Source: Chitinophagaceae bacterium (GTDB taxonomy: Bacteria; Bacteroidota; Bacteroidia; Chitinophagales; Chitinophagaceae). From it: 64,000 bases of DNA. Below the pieces are notes generated by a model. It made no database searches and was not told the origin of the DNA. It saw only the letters and a program-made list of their open reading frames with translations. Location: contig JAHBTJ010000015.1 of assembly GCA_019638595.1 (NCBI GenBank), forward strand, positions 1-64,000, in the 5' to 3' direction. A program made the position numbers and the translations under genes. Of the stretch, positions 37,536-46,540 are shown piece by piece. Each line of letters opens with the position of its first letter. Within the stretch, counting starts at the first letter, position 1.

Positions 37536-37967
37536 TTATTTTGACCGGGCAGCCTGCCTTGCAACCAGCTTCCAGCCGCTTTTTTGCCTGTGCCATACCG
37601 TTAATACTATCAGCTTAACGCTGGCGGCATTGCCATTGTCTACCACATCTGCAGCAAAATCATGCCATACCACAGCCATTTTATCCAGCAGTTGTATACG
37701 CTGGTTGGATAGTTCCAGGGTTTTAAAGTCGGACTTACCGCTTACCAGTGCCTGTATAAAAGCCGCTTTGTTTTCTACCAGGCCGGTGGAATGCGCATAC
37801 GTAAGCTCACCGGATACCATTGAAGAAAGCGTAACGGAATCGGGATCAATCAATGCCAGCCGGAATTTTTCAATGGTTCCCGCCAGTTCTTTTTCGGTTT
37901 TGCTTTGAGCTATAGCAACGGTGGAAAATAAACCCGCCAATAAGATCAATGCGAATATCTTTTTCAT
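37536..37967 (-). CDS. Secreted NTF2-like (DUF4440) protein
   Basis: 143 residues with a signal peptide (MKKIFALILLAGLFSTVAIAQ) and one NTF2/SnoaL-like domain, e.g. FRLALIDPDSVTLSSMVSGELTYAHSTG and VLTVWHRQKSGWKLVARQ. These cone-shaped domains bind small molecules or act as scaffold; no catalytic function can be read. Close to the sugar porter gene on the same strand, which starts about 1.4 kb upstream and ends about 55 bases before this gene starts. Confidence 0.85.
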   Translation of the reverse strand: MKKIFALILLAGLFSTVAIAQSKTEKELAGTIEKFRLALIDPDSVTLSSMVSGELTYAHSTGLVENKAAFIQALVSGKSDFKTLELSNQRIQLLDKMAVVWHDFAADVVDNGNAASVKLIVLTVWHRQKSGWKLVARQAARSK

Positions 37968-38021
37968 AAAATATGCTTTCTTCTGTTATTGCCCCTGTAT
38001 GTTTAAACCCGTAGGGATATA

Positions 38022-39407
38022 TTATTTTACCAGTTCCTTTTCCAGCTCTTCCAGCGATACACCCTTTGTTTCGGGCATTTTGGTGATCACCCATACCAGT
38101 TGTAAAAACATCATGAAAGCGAAGAAGGCAAATATAGGCCATGGGTTATCCCTGAAAATTCCTTTTTCCGCATCCAGGAAGGTAGGTGTAATTAATGTTA
38201 TGATCGCGGCAAACACCCAGTGTATGCTGGCGCCGAATGATTGTCCCAATGCCCTTACATTGTTGGGGAATATCTCGGAAATAAATACCCATATTACCGC
38301 GCCCTGGCTCATGGCATGTGCGCCAATGAACAACAACAAAGAAATTAGCAGGAAGCCGGGACTGGTGCCCGCGTAAAACGCCCAGGCAACCATGCAAAGA
38401 CTTATAATATATCCAAAAGAGCCTATGAAGAGCAGTTTCTTTCTGCCAATCCTGTCAATAAAATACAACCCTATGAAGGTAAAAACAAGATTGCTTCCTC
38501 CAATGGCGACTGAATTGAATAAAGAATCTTTGGCGCCAAGACCAGCCCTTTCCAGTATTTCAGGCGCATAGTACAATACAAAGTTGATTCCCGACCATTG
38601 GTTAAAAAATGCAATGAAAAATGCCAGCCATATTACTTTACTGTATTTTTTGCTGTAAAAAATCGTTTTTTGGCCATTCCTTCTTTCCTGTTCTGCACTT
38701 TGCTGAATGGAGCTGATGGTTTCCTGCGGATCGGATACACCCAGCTTTATTAAAACACCGGCGGCAGACTGAAGGTCATTTTTACGTGAGATCAGCCAGC
38801 GGGGGCTCTCCGGAATTCCAACGACCAGCACCGTATAAATAATAGATGGTACAGCCATTATACCCAGCATCCAGCGCCAGTCGTTACTGCCGTCAAAACC
38901 CTGCAGGAAATAATTGGAAAGAAAAGCGATCAATATCCCAAATACAATGTTGAACTGGTACATTGCTCCCAGCCGCCCTCTTGTTGCCGGCGTTGAAATT
39001 TCTGATATATAGGTAGGAGCGGCAACCGAAGATATGCCTATGCCTATACCACCCAAAAAACGGAAAAAGGAAAATGTATAGGGATCCATGGCAAGCGCTG
39101 ATCCGAAAGAGGAAACGGTGAATAACATTCCTATCCAGAACAACACTTTTTTGCGTCCGTAGATCTCGGTAGGAATACCGCCGAATATGGATCCCACAAC
39201 GGTACCCCATAGGGCCATTGACATGATAAAGAAACCGTGAAATAGTGGAGAAGTATGCCAAAGCTCTTTGATAGGCAGGTTGGCACCGGAAATAACCACC
39301 GTATCAAAACCAAAAATGAATCCAGCAAGGGCTGCAATGAGAGAAATGCCAAAAAGGCTCTTTCCCCCTTTTGTAGTTTCGGGCGAGGCAGCATCGTTCG
39401 TTTGCAT
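38022..39407 (-). CDS. Sugar porter family MFS transporter
   Basis: 461 residues, twelve membrane helices, of the XylE/GalP type. Motifs: GFDTVVISGANLP in helix 1, GGIPTEIYGRKKVLFW (loop 2-3), PESPRWLISR after helix 6, RIGRKKLL and the C-terminal PETKGVSLEELEKEL. It probably brings a monosaccharide into the cell with a proton. ATG 39407 (MQTNDAASPETTKGG) is chosen; the longer frame begins in an AT-rich repeat. The valS gene lies upstream on the same strand. Confidence 0.92.
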   Translation of the reverse strand: MQTNDAASPETTKGGKSLFGISLIAALAGFIFGFDTVVISGANLPIKELWHTSPLFHGFFIMSMALWGTVVGSIFGGIPTEIYGRKKVLFWIGMLFTVSSFGSALAMDPYTFSFFRFLGGIGIGISSVAAPTYISEISTPATRGRLGAMYQFNIVFGILIAFLSNYFLQGFDGSNDWRWMLGIMAVPSIIYTVLVVGIPESPRWLISRKNDLQSAAGVLIKLGVSDPQETISSIQQSAEQERRNGQKTIFYSKKYSKVIWLAFFIAFFNQWSGINFVLYYAPEILERAGLGAKDSLFNSVAIGGSNLVFTFIGLYFIDRIGRKKLLFIGSFGYIISLCMVAWAFYAGTSPGFLLISLLLFIGAHAMSQGAVIWVFISEIFPNNVRALGQSFGASIHWVFAAIITLITPTFLDAEKGIFRDNPWPIFAFFAFMMFLQLVWVITKMPETKGVSLEELEKELVK

Positions 39408-39432
39408 TGTATCGTTTTTCCGATAAATATAG

Positions 39433-39515
39433 CTCCAAATCTCAAATTTCAAGCGTTGTTTGTTGTTTAATGTTTATTGTTGCAGCCAAACAAAAAACTC
39501 CAAACTTCAAACTAT
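39433..39515. repeat. AT-rich word repeats between valS and the sugar porter
   Basis: Part one (39433-39453) has CAAATCTCAAATTTCAAG, the inverse of the words at 19598 and 42222. Part two (39454-39515) has GTTGTTTGTTGTTTAATG followed by CCAAACAAAAAACTCC and CAAACTTCAAACTATAA, i.e. GTTT words facing AAAC words, as at 13961-14020. Confidence 0.6.
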
Positions 39516-42190
39516 AACCCTGCCAGGCTTTCTTCTATGGCTTTTATTTTAGCTTCGGCATCGGCTTTCTTTTTTCTTTCCAGCTCAACCACTTCAGCTT
39601 TCGCGTTTTGCACAAAGCGTTCGTTGCCCAGCTTTTTTTCTACCGATGCAAGAAATCCTTTCTGGTATTCAAGATCTTTCTGCAGCGTTTCTTTTTGCGA
39701 TGAGGTATCCGCAGGCTTGTTCGATTCAATATAAAACCTGTCTTTGCCCGCTACCACGTTGATGCAACCCGCAACCGGTTCGTTGGTGAATTGAATACCC
39801 GATGCATTTACCTGTTTTTGCAGGATAGGTATGATTTTTTGATATACCTGCGGTGTATTGGTTTGAAGATAAAGCGCTATTGTGTCTTTGGGCTTCAACT
39901 GGTTTTTAACCCGCGCATCGCGCAGGGCGGAGATCACATTTTTCAGGAGGATGCCTTCTTCTATCATTTCCTTATGCACACTATTGCCGGAGGGAAACTG
40001 TTTTACACAGATGTCTGTGCTTTGTTCAGCCAGCAGGTGATAAACCTCTTCCGTTATGAACGGCATGAACGGATGCAGCAGTTGTAACAACTCCGTAAAA
40101 AAAGAAACAGTTCTGTTGTACACCGTTTCTGGTAAGGGCTGCTCAAAATCGGGTTTCACCCATTCCAGGTACCAACTGCAGAAATCATCCCATATAAGCG
40201 AATAAATTGTTTTTAATGCTTCGCTTAGCCTGAACTCGGCAAAGAGTTTTTCTACCTCGGCGCTTACCTCGTTCAGCCTGTTTTCAAACCATTGGGTAGC
40301 AAAGTCGTCTTTTTCTGTAAGAGCGCTATCTTTCTTTTGCTCCCACATTTTCACCAGCTTCAGGGCGTTCCATATTTTATTGTTGAAGAATTTACCCTGC
40401 TCCAGCGAAGCAGTATCAAACAACAGGTCGTTGCCGGCAGGAGAGGAGATCATGATACCGAAGCGAACCGCATCAGCGCCATATTCATCAATCAGTTGCA
40501 GCAGGTCGGGCGAGTTGCCCAACTGCTTGCTCATTTTGCGGCCCAGCTTGTCGCGCACCATGCCGGTAAAATATACATCTTTAAACGGCACGGCTTTTTC
40601 CAACGGTTTTTCCTTGTTGTATTCCAGTCCCGCCATGATCATACGCGCTACCCAAAAGAAAATAATATCCTGTCCTGTTACCAGAACAGAAGTGGGATAA
40701 TAATACTTTATATCATCGTTCCCCGGGTTGGAAATGCCTTTAAATACTTCCATGGGCCACAACCACGACGAGAACCAGGTATCCAGCACGTCTTCGTCCT
40801 GCTTCAATGAAGCTGCCTCAATATTACTTGTTTCGTTACCCGGCAGGGCAGCCCATTTCTTCAAAGCTTCTTCTTTATTGAGCGCTACGATGCAATTACC
40901 CTTGTCATCATACCATGCCGGTATCTGCTGCCCCCACCATAACTGGCGGCTGATGCACCAGTCCTTTACATTTTCGAGCCAGTATTTGTAAGTTGCCAGG
41001 AACTTATCGCCGGGATGGATATTGATTTCACCCTCCGTAACGGCTTTTAATGCAGGCTCGGCCAGGTCTTTCATTTTAAGGAACCATTGGGTTGAGATGC
41101 GCGGCTCTACTACTACGCCTGTGCGCTGGCTGTACCCAAGCCTTGTATGGTAGGTTTCTTCTTTTACAATAAACCCTTTTTCTGCTAATTCCTCTATTAT
41201 TTTTTTGCGTGCTGCAAAGCGGTCAACTCCCACATATATCTGCGCGGCTTCACTTAAAGTGCCATCGGCGTTCAAAGTGTCTACCACTTCCAGGTTGTGT
41301 TTCAATCCAAGGTTATAGTCGTTGATATCGTGCGCGGGCGTTACTTTTAGTGCGCCGGTTCCAAACGATGTATCTACATACTCATCAAAAATGATCGGTA
41401 TTTTCCGGTTGATGAGCGGGATATATGCATAAGCGCCTTTTAAATGCGCATATCGTTCATCGTTAGGGTTCACACAAATGGCAGTATCGCCCATGATCGT
41501 TTCGGGGCGCTGCGTGGCAATGATAATGCCTTTGTTGCCGGTAGCAGGATCCACCCATTCATTGCCTGCCGCATCAGTGATCCTGTAACGGATATAATAT
41601 AGTTTCCCCTGAAGGTCTTTGTACTCAACCTCTTCATCGCTCAATGCTGTTTGTGCCGAAGGATCCCAGTTGATCATTCTTGCTCCACGGTAAATCAGGC
41701 CTTTTTCATACAGGTCTGTAAACACTTTCATCACCGCTTCGTAATAAGCCGGATCCATGGTGAATGTCACCCGGTCCCAGTCTACACTGCATCCAAGCTT
41801 TTCGATCTGGTGATAGATGATGCCCCCGTATTTTTCTTTCCATTCGTAAGCATACTTCAAAAACTCGGGACGGGTAAGCGAATTTTTGTCAATGCCTTTT
41901 TCTTTCAGCATGGACACCACTTTTGCTTCGGTAGCAATAGAAGCATGGTCGCTGCCCGGAACCCAGCAGGCATTGTATCCGTTCATACGGGCGCGCCGTA
42001 CCAGTATATCCTGTACGGTTTCATTAAGCGTATGCCCCATGTGCAATACACCTGTTACATTGGGCGGGGGAATTACAACTGTAAAAGGTTTCCTGCTATC
42101 AGGAACACTTTTAAAATATTTTTTCTCTTTCCAGTGCGCATTCCATTTGTCTTCAACTGCGGCGGGTATATAATTTTTGCTGAGTTCCAT
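39512..42190 (-). CDS. valS: Valyl-tRNA synthetase
   Basis: Charges tRNA-Val. 892 residues, class I, with HMGH (50-53, in PPPNVTGVLHMGHTL) and KMSKQ (about residue 552, in GRKMSKQLGNSPDL), an editing domain between, and a C-terminal coiled coil of Lys/Glu residues (EYQKGFLASVEKKLGNERF to the end). Standard for the bacterial enzyme. A -7 element lies just upstream of ATG 42190. Intergenic AT-rich word repeats flank the gene on both sides. Confidence 0.97.
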   Translation of the reverse strand: MELSKNYIPAAVEDKWNAHWKEKKYFKSVPDSRKPFTVVIPPPNVTGVLHMGHTLNETVQDILVRRARMNGYNACWVPGSDHASIATEAKVVSMLKEKGIDKNSLTRPEFLKYAYEWKEKYGGIIYHQIEKLGCSVDWDRVTFTMDPAYYEAVMKVFTDLYEKGLIYRGARMINWDPSAQTALSDEEVEYKDLQGKLYYIRYRITDAAGNEWVDPATGNKGIIIATQRPETIMGDTAICVNPNDERYAHLKGAYAYIPLINRKIPIIFDEYVDTSFGTGALKVTPAHDINDYNLGLKHNLEVVDTLNADGTLSEAAQIYVGVDRFAARKKIIEELAEKGFIVKEETYHTRLGYSQRTGVVVEPRISTQWFLKMKDLAEPALKAVTEGEINIHPGDKFLATYKYWLENVKDWCISRQLWWGQQIPAWYDDKGNCIVALNKEEALKKWAALPGNETSNIEAASLKQDEDVLDTWFSSWLWPMEVFKGISNPGNDDIKYYYPTSVLVTGQDIIFFWVARMIMAGLEYNKEKPLEKAVPFKDVYFTGMVRDKLGRKMSKQLGNSPDLLQLIDEYGADAVRFGIMISSPAGNDLLFDTASLEQGKFFNNKIWNALKLVKMWEQKKDSALTEKDDFATQWFENRLNEVSAEVEKLFAEFRLSEALKTIYSLIWDDFCSWYLEWVKPDFEQPLPETVYNRTVSFFTELLQLLHPFMPFITEEVYHLLAEQSTDICVKQFPSGNSVHKEMIEEGILLKNVISALRDARVKNQLKPKDTIALYLQTNTPQVYQKIIPILQKQVNASGIQFTNEPVAGCINVVAGKDRFYIESNKPADTSSQKETLQKDLEYQKGFLASVEKKLGNERFVQNAKAEVVELERKKKADAEAKIKAIEESLAGL

Positions 42191-42207
42191 AGCTTTTGTA
42201 AAGTCCG

Positions 42208-42215
42208 CAAAGGTA
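42208..42215 (-). promoter_or_regulatory. -7 element of valS
   Basis: On the minus strand TACCTTTG fits TAnnTTTG, 17 bases before the ATG. The -33 region is occupied by the AT-rich repeat at 42222-42257 and has no TTTG on this strand. Confidence 0.45.
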
Positions 42216-42221
42216 AGGAGG

Positions 42222-42257
42222 GATTTGAAATTTGAGATTTGAGATTTAAAATTTGAG
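42222..42257. repeat. AT-rich repeat of ATTTGA words in the valS leader
   Basis: Contains GATTTGAAATTTGAGATTTG and further degenerate units (GAGATTTAAAATTTGAG). It is the same family as 19598-19626. Confidence 0.65.
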
Positions 42258-42376
42258 CGCTCAACGGATCGAAACCATTGGAACCATATCCCACCGGGTC
42301 TACGGCTCTTTGCAATCCCTCGCTCCGGAACCGGCGGCCCGCTGCAATATTCTTACGGGAGATTTCAATCTCACAC

Positions 42377-42416
42377 AAAAAAAACACTTCCCCGGTTCAC
42401 CCGGAAAAGTGTTTTA
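42377..42416 (-). terminator. Rho-independent terminator of the 34-residue gene
   Basis: On the minus strand AAAACACTTTTCCGGG, a short TGAA loop and CCGGGGAAGTGTTTT are followed by T8. It lies 20 bases after the small ORF stop. Confidence 0.88.
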
Positions 42417-42436
42417 TCCTAACAAGGAAATAATTT

Positions 42437-42541
42437 TTACCAGGAGAGGTAAGTGACAACCGCAATCGTAGCGTAAACGAGAATAACGATCATAGCGATT
42501 TTTGCACTTTCGCCTACATGTAATGAATTAAAAAGCTTCAT
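42437..42541 (-). CDS. Small single-pass membrane protein, 34 residues
   Basis: The frame ATG 42541 to TAA 42437 codes for 34 residues: a polar start (MKLFNSLHVGESAK), one hydrophobic helix (IAMIVILVYATIAVVTY) and LSW at the end. A classic terminator lies 20 bases downstream and the next gene upstream is divergent, so it looks like a free-standing transcription unit. Its size and layout resemble small helper subunits of membrane complexes, but I cannot name the partner. The size puts it below usual gene-finding limits. Confidence 0.65.
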   Translation of the reverse strand: MKLFNSLHVGESAKIAMIVILVYATIAVVTYLSW

Positions 42542-42860
42542 AACGGATGTTTTAAAATGTAAAAATCAGGACCGGATTGTGGTACGTTTTCAAAAAAGGA
42601 TAGGAAATACGTTGATGGTGATCTCTAAGAGAAGCAGATACAGCAAAGATTTGATGTACCTGTAGCGGTTTTATTAAATAGATATATTCAAAGCTAAGTA
42701 ATTAGTTTTACATTTCCAGCATTTATTGTGCACTGTGTGTTGGCTGTGGATATTTAAAATATAATAGCCCATTATGAATTGATAATCATTTTATTATAAA
42801 GAGTATTCTGGAAATCCCCAAAGGAATTTATCTTTAGATAATCAATTAAAAACCCGGAAT
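42542..42860. other. Divergent intergenic region, about 320 bases
   Basis: On the minus strand TAGCTTTG (42689-42696) fits a -7 element for the small ORF, with a long leader of about 150 bases and no obvious -33 element. Toward the plus strand TATCTTTA sits about 25 bases before the exonuclease start, one mismatch from the consensus. No other gene is seen. Confidence 0.4.
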
Positions 42861-44204
42861 TTGGTATATGCTATAGTAGATATTGAAACTACAGGCAGTC
42901 ACGCTTCTGCCAACGGTATAACCGAAGTGGCCATTTTTATACACGATGGTACACGGGTAATTGATCAGTATGAAACGCTGATCAATCCACGGCAGGAAAT
43001 TCCCTATTTCATACAAACCATGACGGGCATTACCAACGAAATGGTAGCCGGCGCCCCGGTTTTTGAAGAAGTGGCAGCGGAGATATACGAAATACTGAAA
43101 GACAAGATATTTATTGCGCATAATGTAAATTTTGACTATTCCTTCCTGAAACACCAGCTACAGGAATGCGGCTATAGCCTGGACGTGAAAAAGCTTTGTA
43201 CGGTAAGGCTTACACGAAAAGTATTTACGGGGCTGCCATCGTACAGCCTGGGAAATATCTGCCGGTCGCTGCATATTCAAATAGAAAACCGCCACCGTGC
43301 CGGGGGGGACGCCTGGGCAACGGTAAGGCTGTTTGAACTCCTCCTGAAAAATAACGCGGAACCGCATATCATCCAGTTTCTCAAAAAATCCTCGAAGGAG
43401 CAATATCTTCCTCTTCATTTGCCAAAGGAGCAGATAGAACAGTTGCCCCGTAAGCCCGGGGTATATTATTTCCGCGATCAGAAGGGAAAAGTAATTTATG
43501 TAGGGAAAGCAAAAAACCTGCGCAGCCGGGTAAGCAGCCATTTTACACACAACGGCGCAGGGCGGCAAAAGCAGGAATTCATCCGCAATGTATGCCACAT
43601 CAGCTACCAGGTTTGCGGAACAGAGCTGATGGCCGCTATACTGGAAGAAACAGAGATCAAACGCTGGTGGCCTAAATACAATACCAGCCGTAAGCAGATC
43701 AGCTTTCAATATGGATTGTATGTTTTTGAAGATCAGAAAGGATATGCGAGGTTGGCTATAGAACGGAAACGAAAGCACCTGCGTCCTGTTCATACCTTTG
43801 GTTTGGTATGGGATGGTTACAGGCTGTTATGGAACATGATAGAGCGGCACCAGTTATCGCCGCGGCTTTGCTTTATTGATAAAACCAGGGAGATGGGAGA
43901 GATAGCTGAAGTGAACGATACCCCGGAGGTATACAACAAAAAAGTAGAACAGGCGCTTACTACATTGTATGAAGAGCTGCCAACGTTTGCCGTGGTAGGT
44001 AACGGCGTTGAACCCGGGCAGCAAAGCTGCCTGCTGATAGAAAAAGGAAGATTTTTTGGTATGGGTTATATCCCCGGGGAGGTGAAAATTGATTTGAAGA
44101 AGATCAAAAAAATACTTACTCCGTACCACGATAACGATTTCATCCGCGATATGATTTATCGCTATGCAGAAACTTATCCACAATGCAGGATCACCTTTAA
44201 TTAA
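42861..44204 (+). CDS. DnaQ-like exonuclease fused to UvrC-like GIY-YIG nuclease
   Basis: 447 residues in two parts. Residues 1-165 form a DEDDh 3'-5' exonuclease: DIETTG (Asp7, Glu9), HNVNFDYSFL and HRAGGDA. Residues about 190-290 form a GIY-YIG domain like that of UvrC and Cho: PGVYYFRDQKGKVIYVGKAKNLRSRVSSHF, with a Glu in LEETEIKRWWPKYN. The remainder is unassigned. The fusion occurs in various bacteria and suggests a role in DNA repair. The start must be TTG 42861, because an in-frame ATG is absent before DIETTG. Confidence 0.9.
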   Translation: MVYAIVDIETTGSHASANGITEVAIFIHDGTRVIDQYETLINPRQEIPYFIQTMTGITNEMVAGAPVFEEVAAEIYEILKDKIFIAHNVNFDYSFLKHQLQECGYSLDVKKLCTVRLTRKVFTGLPSYSLGNICRSLHIQIENRHRAGGDAWATVRLFELLLKNNAEPHIIQFLKKSSKEQYLPLHLPKEQIEQLPRKPGVYYFRDQKGKVIYVGKAKNLRSRVSSHFTHNGAGRQKQEFIRNVCHISYQVCGTELMAAILEETEIKRWWPKYNTSRKQISFQYGLYVFEDQKGYARLAIERKRKHLRPVHTFGLVWDGYRLLWNMIERHQLSPRLCFIDKTREMGEIAEVNDTPEVYNKKVEQALTTLYEELPTFAVVGNGVEPGQQSCLLIEKGRFFGMGYIPGEVKIDLKKIKKILTPYHDNDFIRDMIYRYAETYPQCRITFN

Positions 44205-44261
44205 TCGCCATCATTTTTCCAAGTTTTTGTTTTGAAAACCAGCCAGTAGTTTCGCATCCCT

Positions 44262-46505
44262 ATGATAGAATTTGCATCCATAATAGCAACCCGGTTAAAT
44301 ATACGCCTGCAGCAGGCTGAAGCAGTATTAGGCTTGCTGGCCGAAGGTGCTACTATTCCTTTTATAGCACGTTACCGGAAAGATAAAACAGGCGCGCTTG
44401 ATGAAGTAGTAGTTCAGGAGATAGAAGACGAAGCCAAAGCATTAAAAGCTTTTACCGAAAGAAAAGCCGCGATTGAAAAATCTATTACCGAGCAGGAAAA
44501 GATGACGGAAGCCCTGCAGGAAAAGCTGAACAAGGCGACCACGCTGGCGGAGCTGGAAGATATTTATCTGCCGTATAAGCCTAAACGCAAAACAAAAGCG
44601 CAAACCGCCAAAGAAAACGGGCTGGAGCCGCTGGCAGTATTGATGCTGGAACAAAAAGAAACAGACATTGCTGCTGAAGCCGCTGCTTACCTGAATGAAA
44701 AAGTGAAAACAGCGGAAGAAGCGTTGCAGGGAGCCAGGGATATCATTGCCGAACAGATCAATGAAGATGCGCAGACACGCGCCAAAATGCGCAAGCTGTT
44801 TGAAGACAGGGCTACGCTTCAAAGTAAAGTAGTAGGGGATAAAGAAGCAGAAGGTATAAAGTTTAAAGATTATTTCGACTATAGCGAACCGGTCATAAAA
44901 GTTCCGTCGCACCGGGCGCTGGCGGTATTAAGAGGATTTGTGGAAGGCGTGTTGCGCATTTCAATTGCTCCTGAGGAAGAACAGGCAATTGAGCAGCTCG
45001 AAAGCCTGTATGCAAAAGGCATCAGTGAAAGCAGCACGCACGTGCGCAAAGCGGCAAAAGATGCCTACCGGCGTTTATTACAACCCGCGCTTGAAACAGA
45101 ATTCAGGACCATGCTGAAACAGAAGGCCGATGAAGAAGCGATCAACGTATTTGCAGAAAATCTTAAGCAATTATTACTTAGCTCTCCGTTAGGCAGTAAA
45201 AGAGTGCTGGCAATAGATCCCGGTTATCGTACAGGATGTAAAGTGGTGTGCCTGGATGAAAAAGGAGAATTTAAAACGAATGATCTTATATATGTGCATG
45301 AGCCGGGCAAGCTGGCCGCATCGGAGTATACAATACGGCACCTGGTGAAAACATACAATATACAGGCCATTGCCATAGGCGATGGAACGGCAGGGCGCGA
45401 AACGGAGCAGTTTATTAAGAAGCTGGATCTCGGGCTGCCGGTATTTTTAGTGAATGAAGACGGGGCGTCTGTATACTCCGCTTCGGAAACAGCCAGGGAA
45501 GAATTTCCCGACCAGGATATTACAGTACGCGGCGCCGTTAGCATAGGCAGGCGTTTGATGGATCCGCTGGCGGAGCTGGTAAAGATTGATCCCAAAAGCA
45601 TTGGCGTGGGACAATACCAGCACGATGTAAACCAGTTCAGGCTGAAAGAGCGGCTGGACCAGACAGTGGTAAGCTGTGTGAACCAGGTAGGTGTGAACCT
45701 CAACACTGCCAGTAAACATTTACTGTCGTATGTGAGCGGTATAGGAAATACATTAGCCGATAACATCATCAAATACCGGAGCGAGATCGGGGGTTTTTCC
45801 AATCGCGGCCAATTGCTGAAAGTACCCCGGCTGGGAGGTAAAGCATACGAGCAATGCGCGGGCTTTTTGCGTATACAGTCGGGCGAAAACCCGCTGGATA
45901 GCAGCGCAGTGCATCCGGAGGCGTATAACCTGGTACAGCAGATGGCAGCAGATAACCTGGTGGAGGTAAAAGCGCTGATCGGCAACGAACCCGTTATTAA
46001 AAATATCAACCCTAAAAAATATATAAGTGAACAATTTGGAGAGCATACGATACAGGATATTTTAAAAGAGCTCCAAAAACCGGGACTGGATCCACGCAGT
46101 GAAGTGCAGCAATTTGAATTTGCCGGTATTTACAGCATGGATGATGTGCAGGTGGGGATGGTGGTGCCTGGTATTGTAACCAATATCACCAGGTTCGGCG
46201 CTTTTGTTGACATCGGTGTTAAGCAGGACGGGCTGGTGCATGTATCGGAAATAGCGCATAAGTATATTGAAGACCCGAACGAAGCGTTGAAGCTGAATGA
46301 CAAGGTTATGGTGAAAGTGCTGGAAGTAGATCATGCCCGTAAGAGGATCGCCTTGTCCATCAAACAAACGCAGGAACCGCCTGCCCGTAGTGAACGCAGG
46401 GGTTTCCAGGGAAATAACAAACGCTTCGAAAAAAAGGAGCCGGACCTTTCTTCCGCTTCATTAACCGATGCTTTAAGCGCATTGAAAAAGAAATTCGGGA
46501 AATAA
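44262..46505 (+). CDS. tex: Tex-family transcription accessory protein
   Basis: 747 residues. Order: Tex N-terminal helical domain (to about residue 310, including EGATIPFIARYRKDKTGALDE), YqgF-like RNase H fold (VLAIDPGYRTGCKVVCLD), HhH motifs (LLSYVSGIGNTLADNIIKYR and FSNRGQLLKVPRLG), and a C-terminal S1 RNA-binding domain (VTNITRFGAFVDIGVKQDG). Tex binds nucleic acid and is needed for normal transcription of some genes. It is followed by a convergent glycosyltransferase. Confidence 0.96.
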   Translation: MIEFASIIATRLNIRLQQAEAVLGLLAEGATIPFIARYRKDKTGALDEVVVQEIEDEAKALKAFTERKAAIEKSITEQEKMTEALQEKLNKATTLAELEDIYLPYKPKRKTKAQTAKENGLEPLAVLMLEQKETDIAAEAAAYLNEKVKTAEEALQGARDIIAEQINEDAQTRAKMRKLFEDRATLQSKVVGDKEAEGIKFKDYFDYSEPVIKVPSHRALAVLRGFVEGVLRISIAPEEEQAIEQLESLYAKGISESSTHVRKAAKDAYRRLLQPALETEFRTMLKQKADEEAINVFAENLKQLLLSSPLGSKRVLAIDPGYRTGCKVVCLDEKGEFKTNDLIYVHEPGKLAASEYTIRHLVKTYNIQAIAIGDGTAGRETEQFIKKLDLGLPVFLVNEDGASVYSASETAREEFPDQDITVRGAVSIGRRLMDPLAELVKIDPKSIGVGQYQHDVNQFRLKERLDQTVVSCVNQVGVNLNTASKHLLSYVSGIGNTLADNIIKYRSEIGGFSNRGQLLKVPRLGGKAYEQCAGFLRIQSGENPLDSSAVHPEAYNLVQQMAADNLVEVKALIGNEPVIKNINPKKYISEQFGEHTIQDILKELQKPGLDPRSEVQQFEFAGIYSMDDVQVGMVVPGIVTNITRFGAFVDIGVKQDGLVHVSEIAHKYIEDPNEALKLNDKVMVKVLEVDHARKRIALSIKQTQEPPARSERRGFQGNNKRFEKKEPDLSSASLTDALSALKKKFGK

Positions 46506-46540
46506 TAAGTAATTAACCCTTTTTAAGGCTTTAAAAAAAG

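Noticed and set aside
42253-42456. 67-residue plus-strand open frame between valS and the small ORF
   Set aside because: It crosses the terminator and the end of the 34-residue gene; composition looks random.
43158-43793. 211-residue minus-strand open frame within the exonuclease gene
   Set aside because: Antisense to recognised DnaQ and GIY-YIG domains; no homology of its own.
45224-46009. 261-residue minus-strand open frame within tex
   Set aside because: It is an antisense shadow of a strongly supported tex gene, with no domain and Ser/Arg-rich composition.
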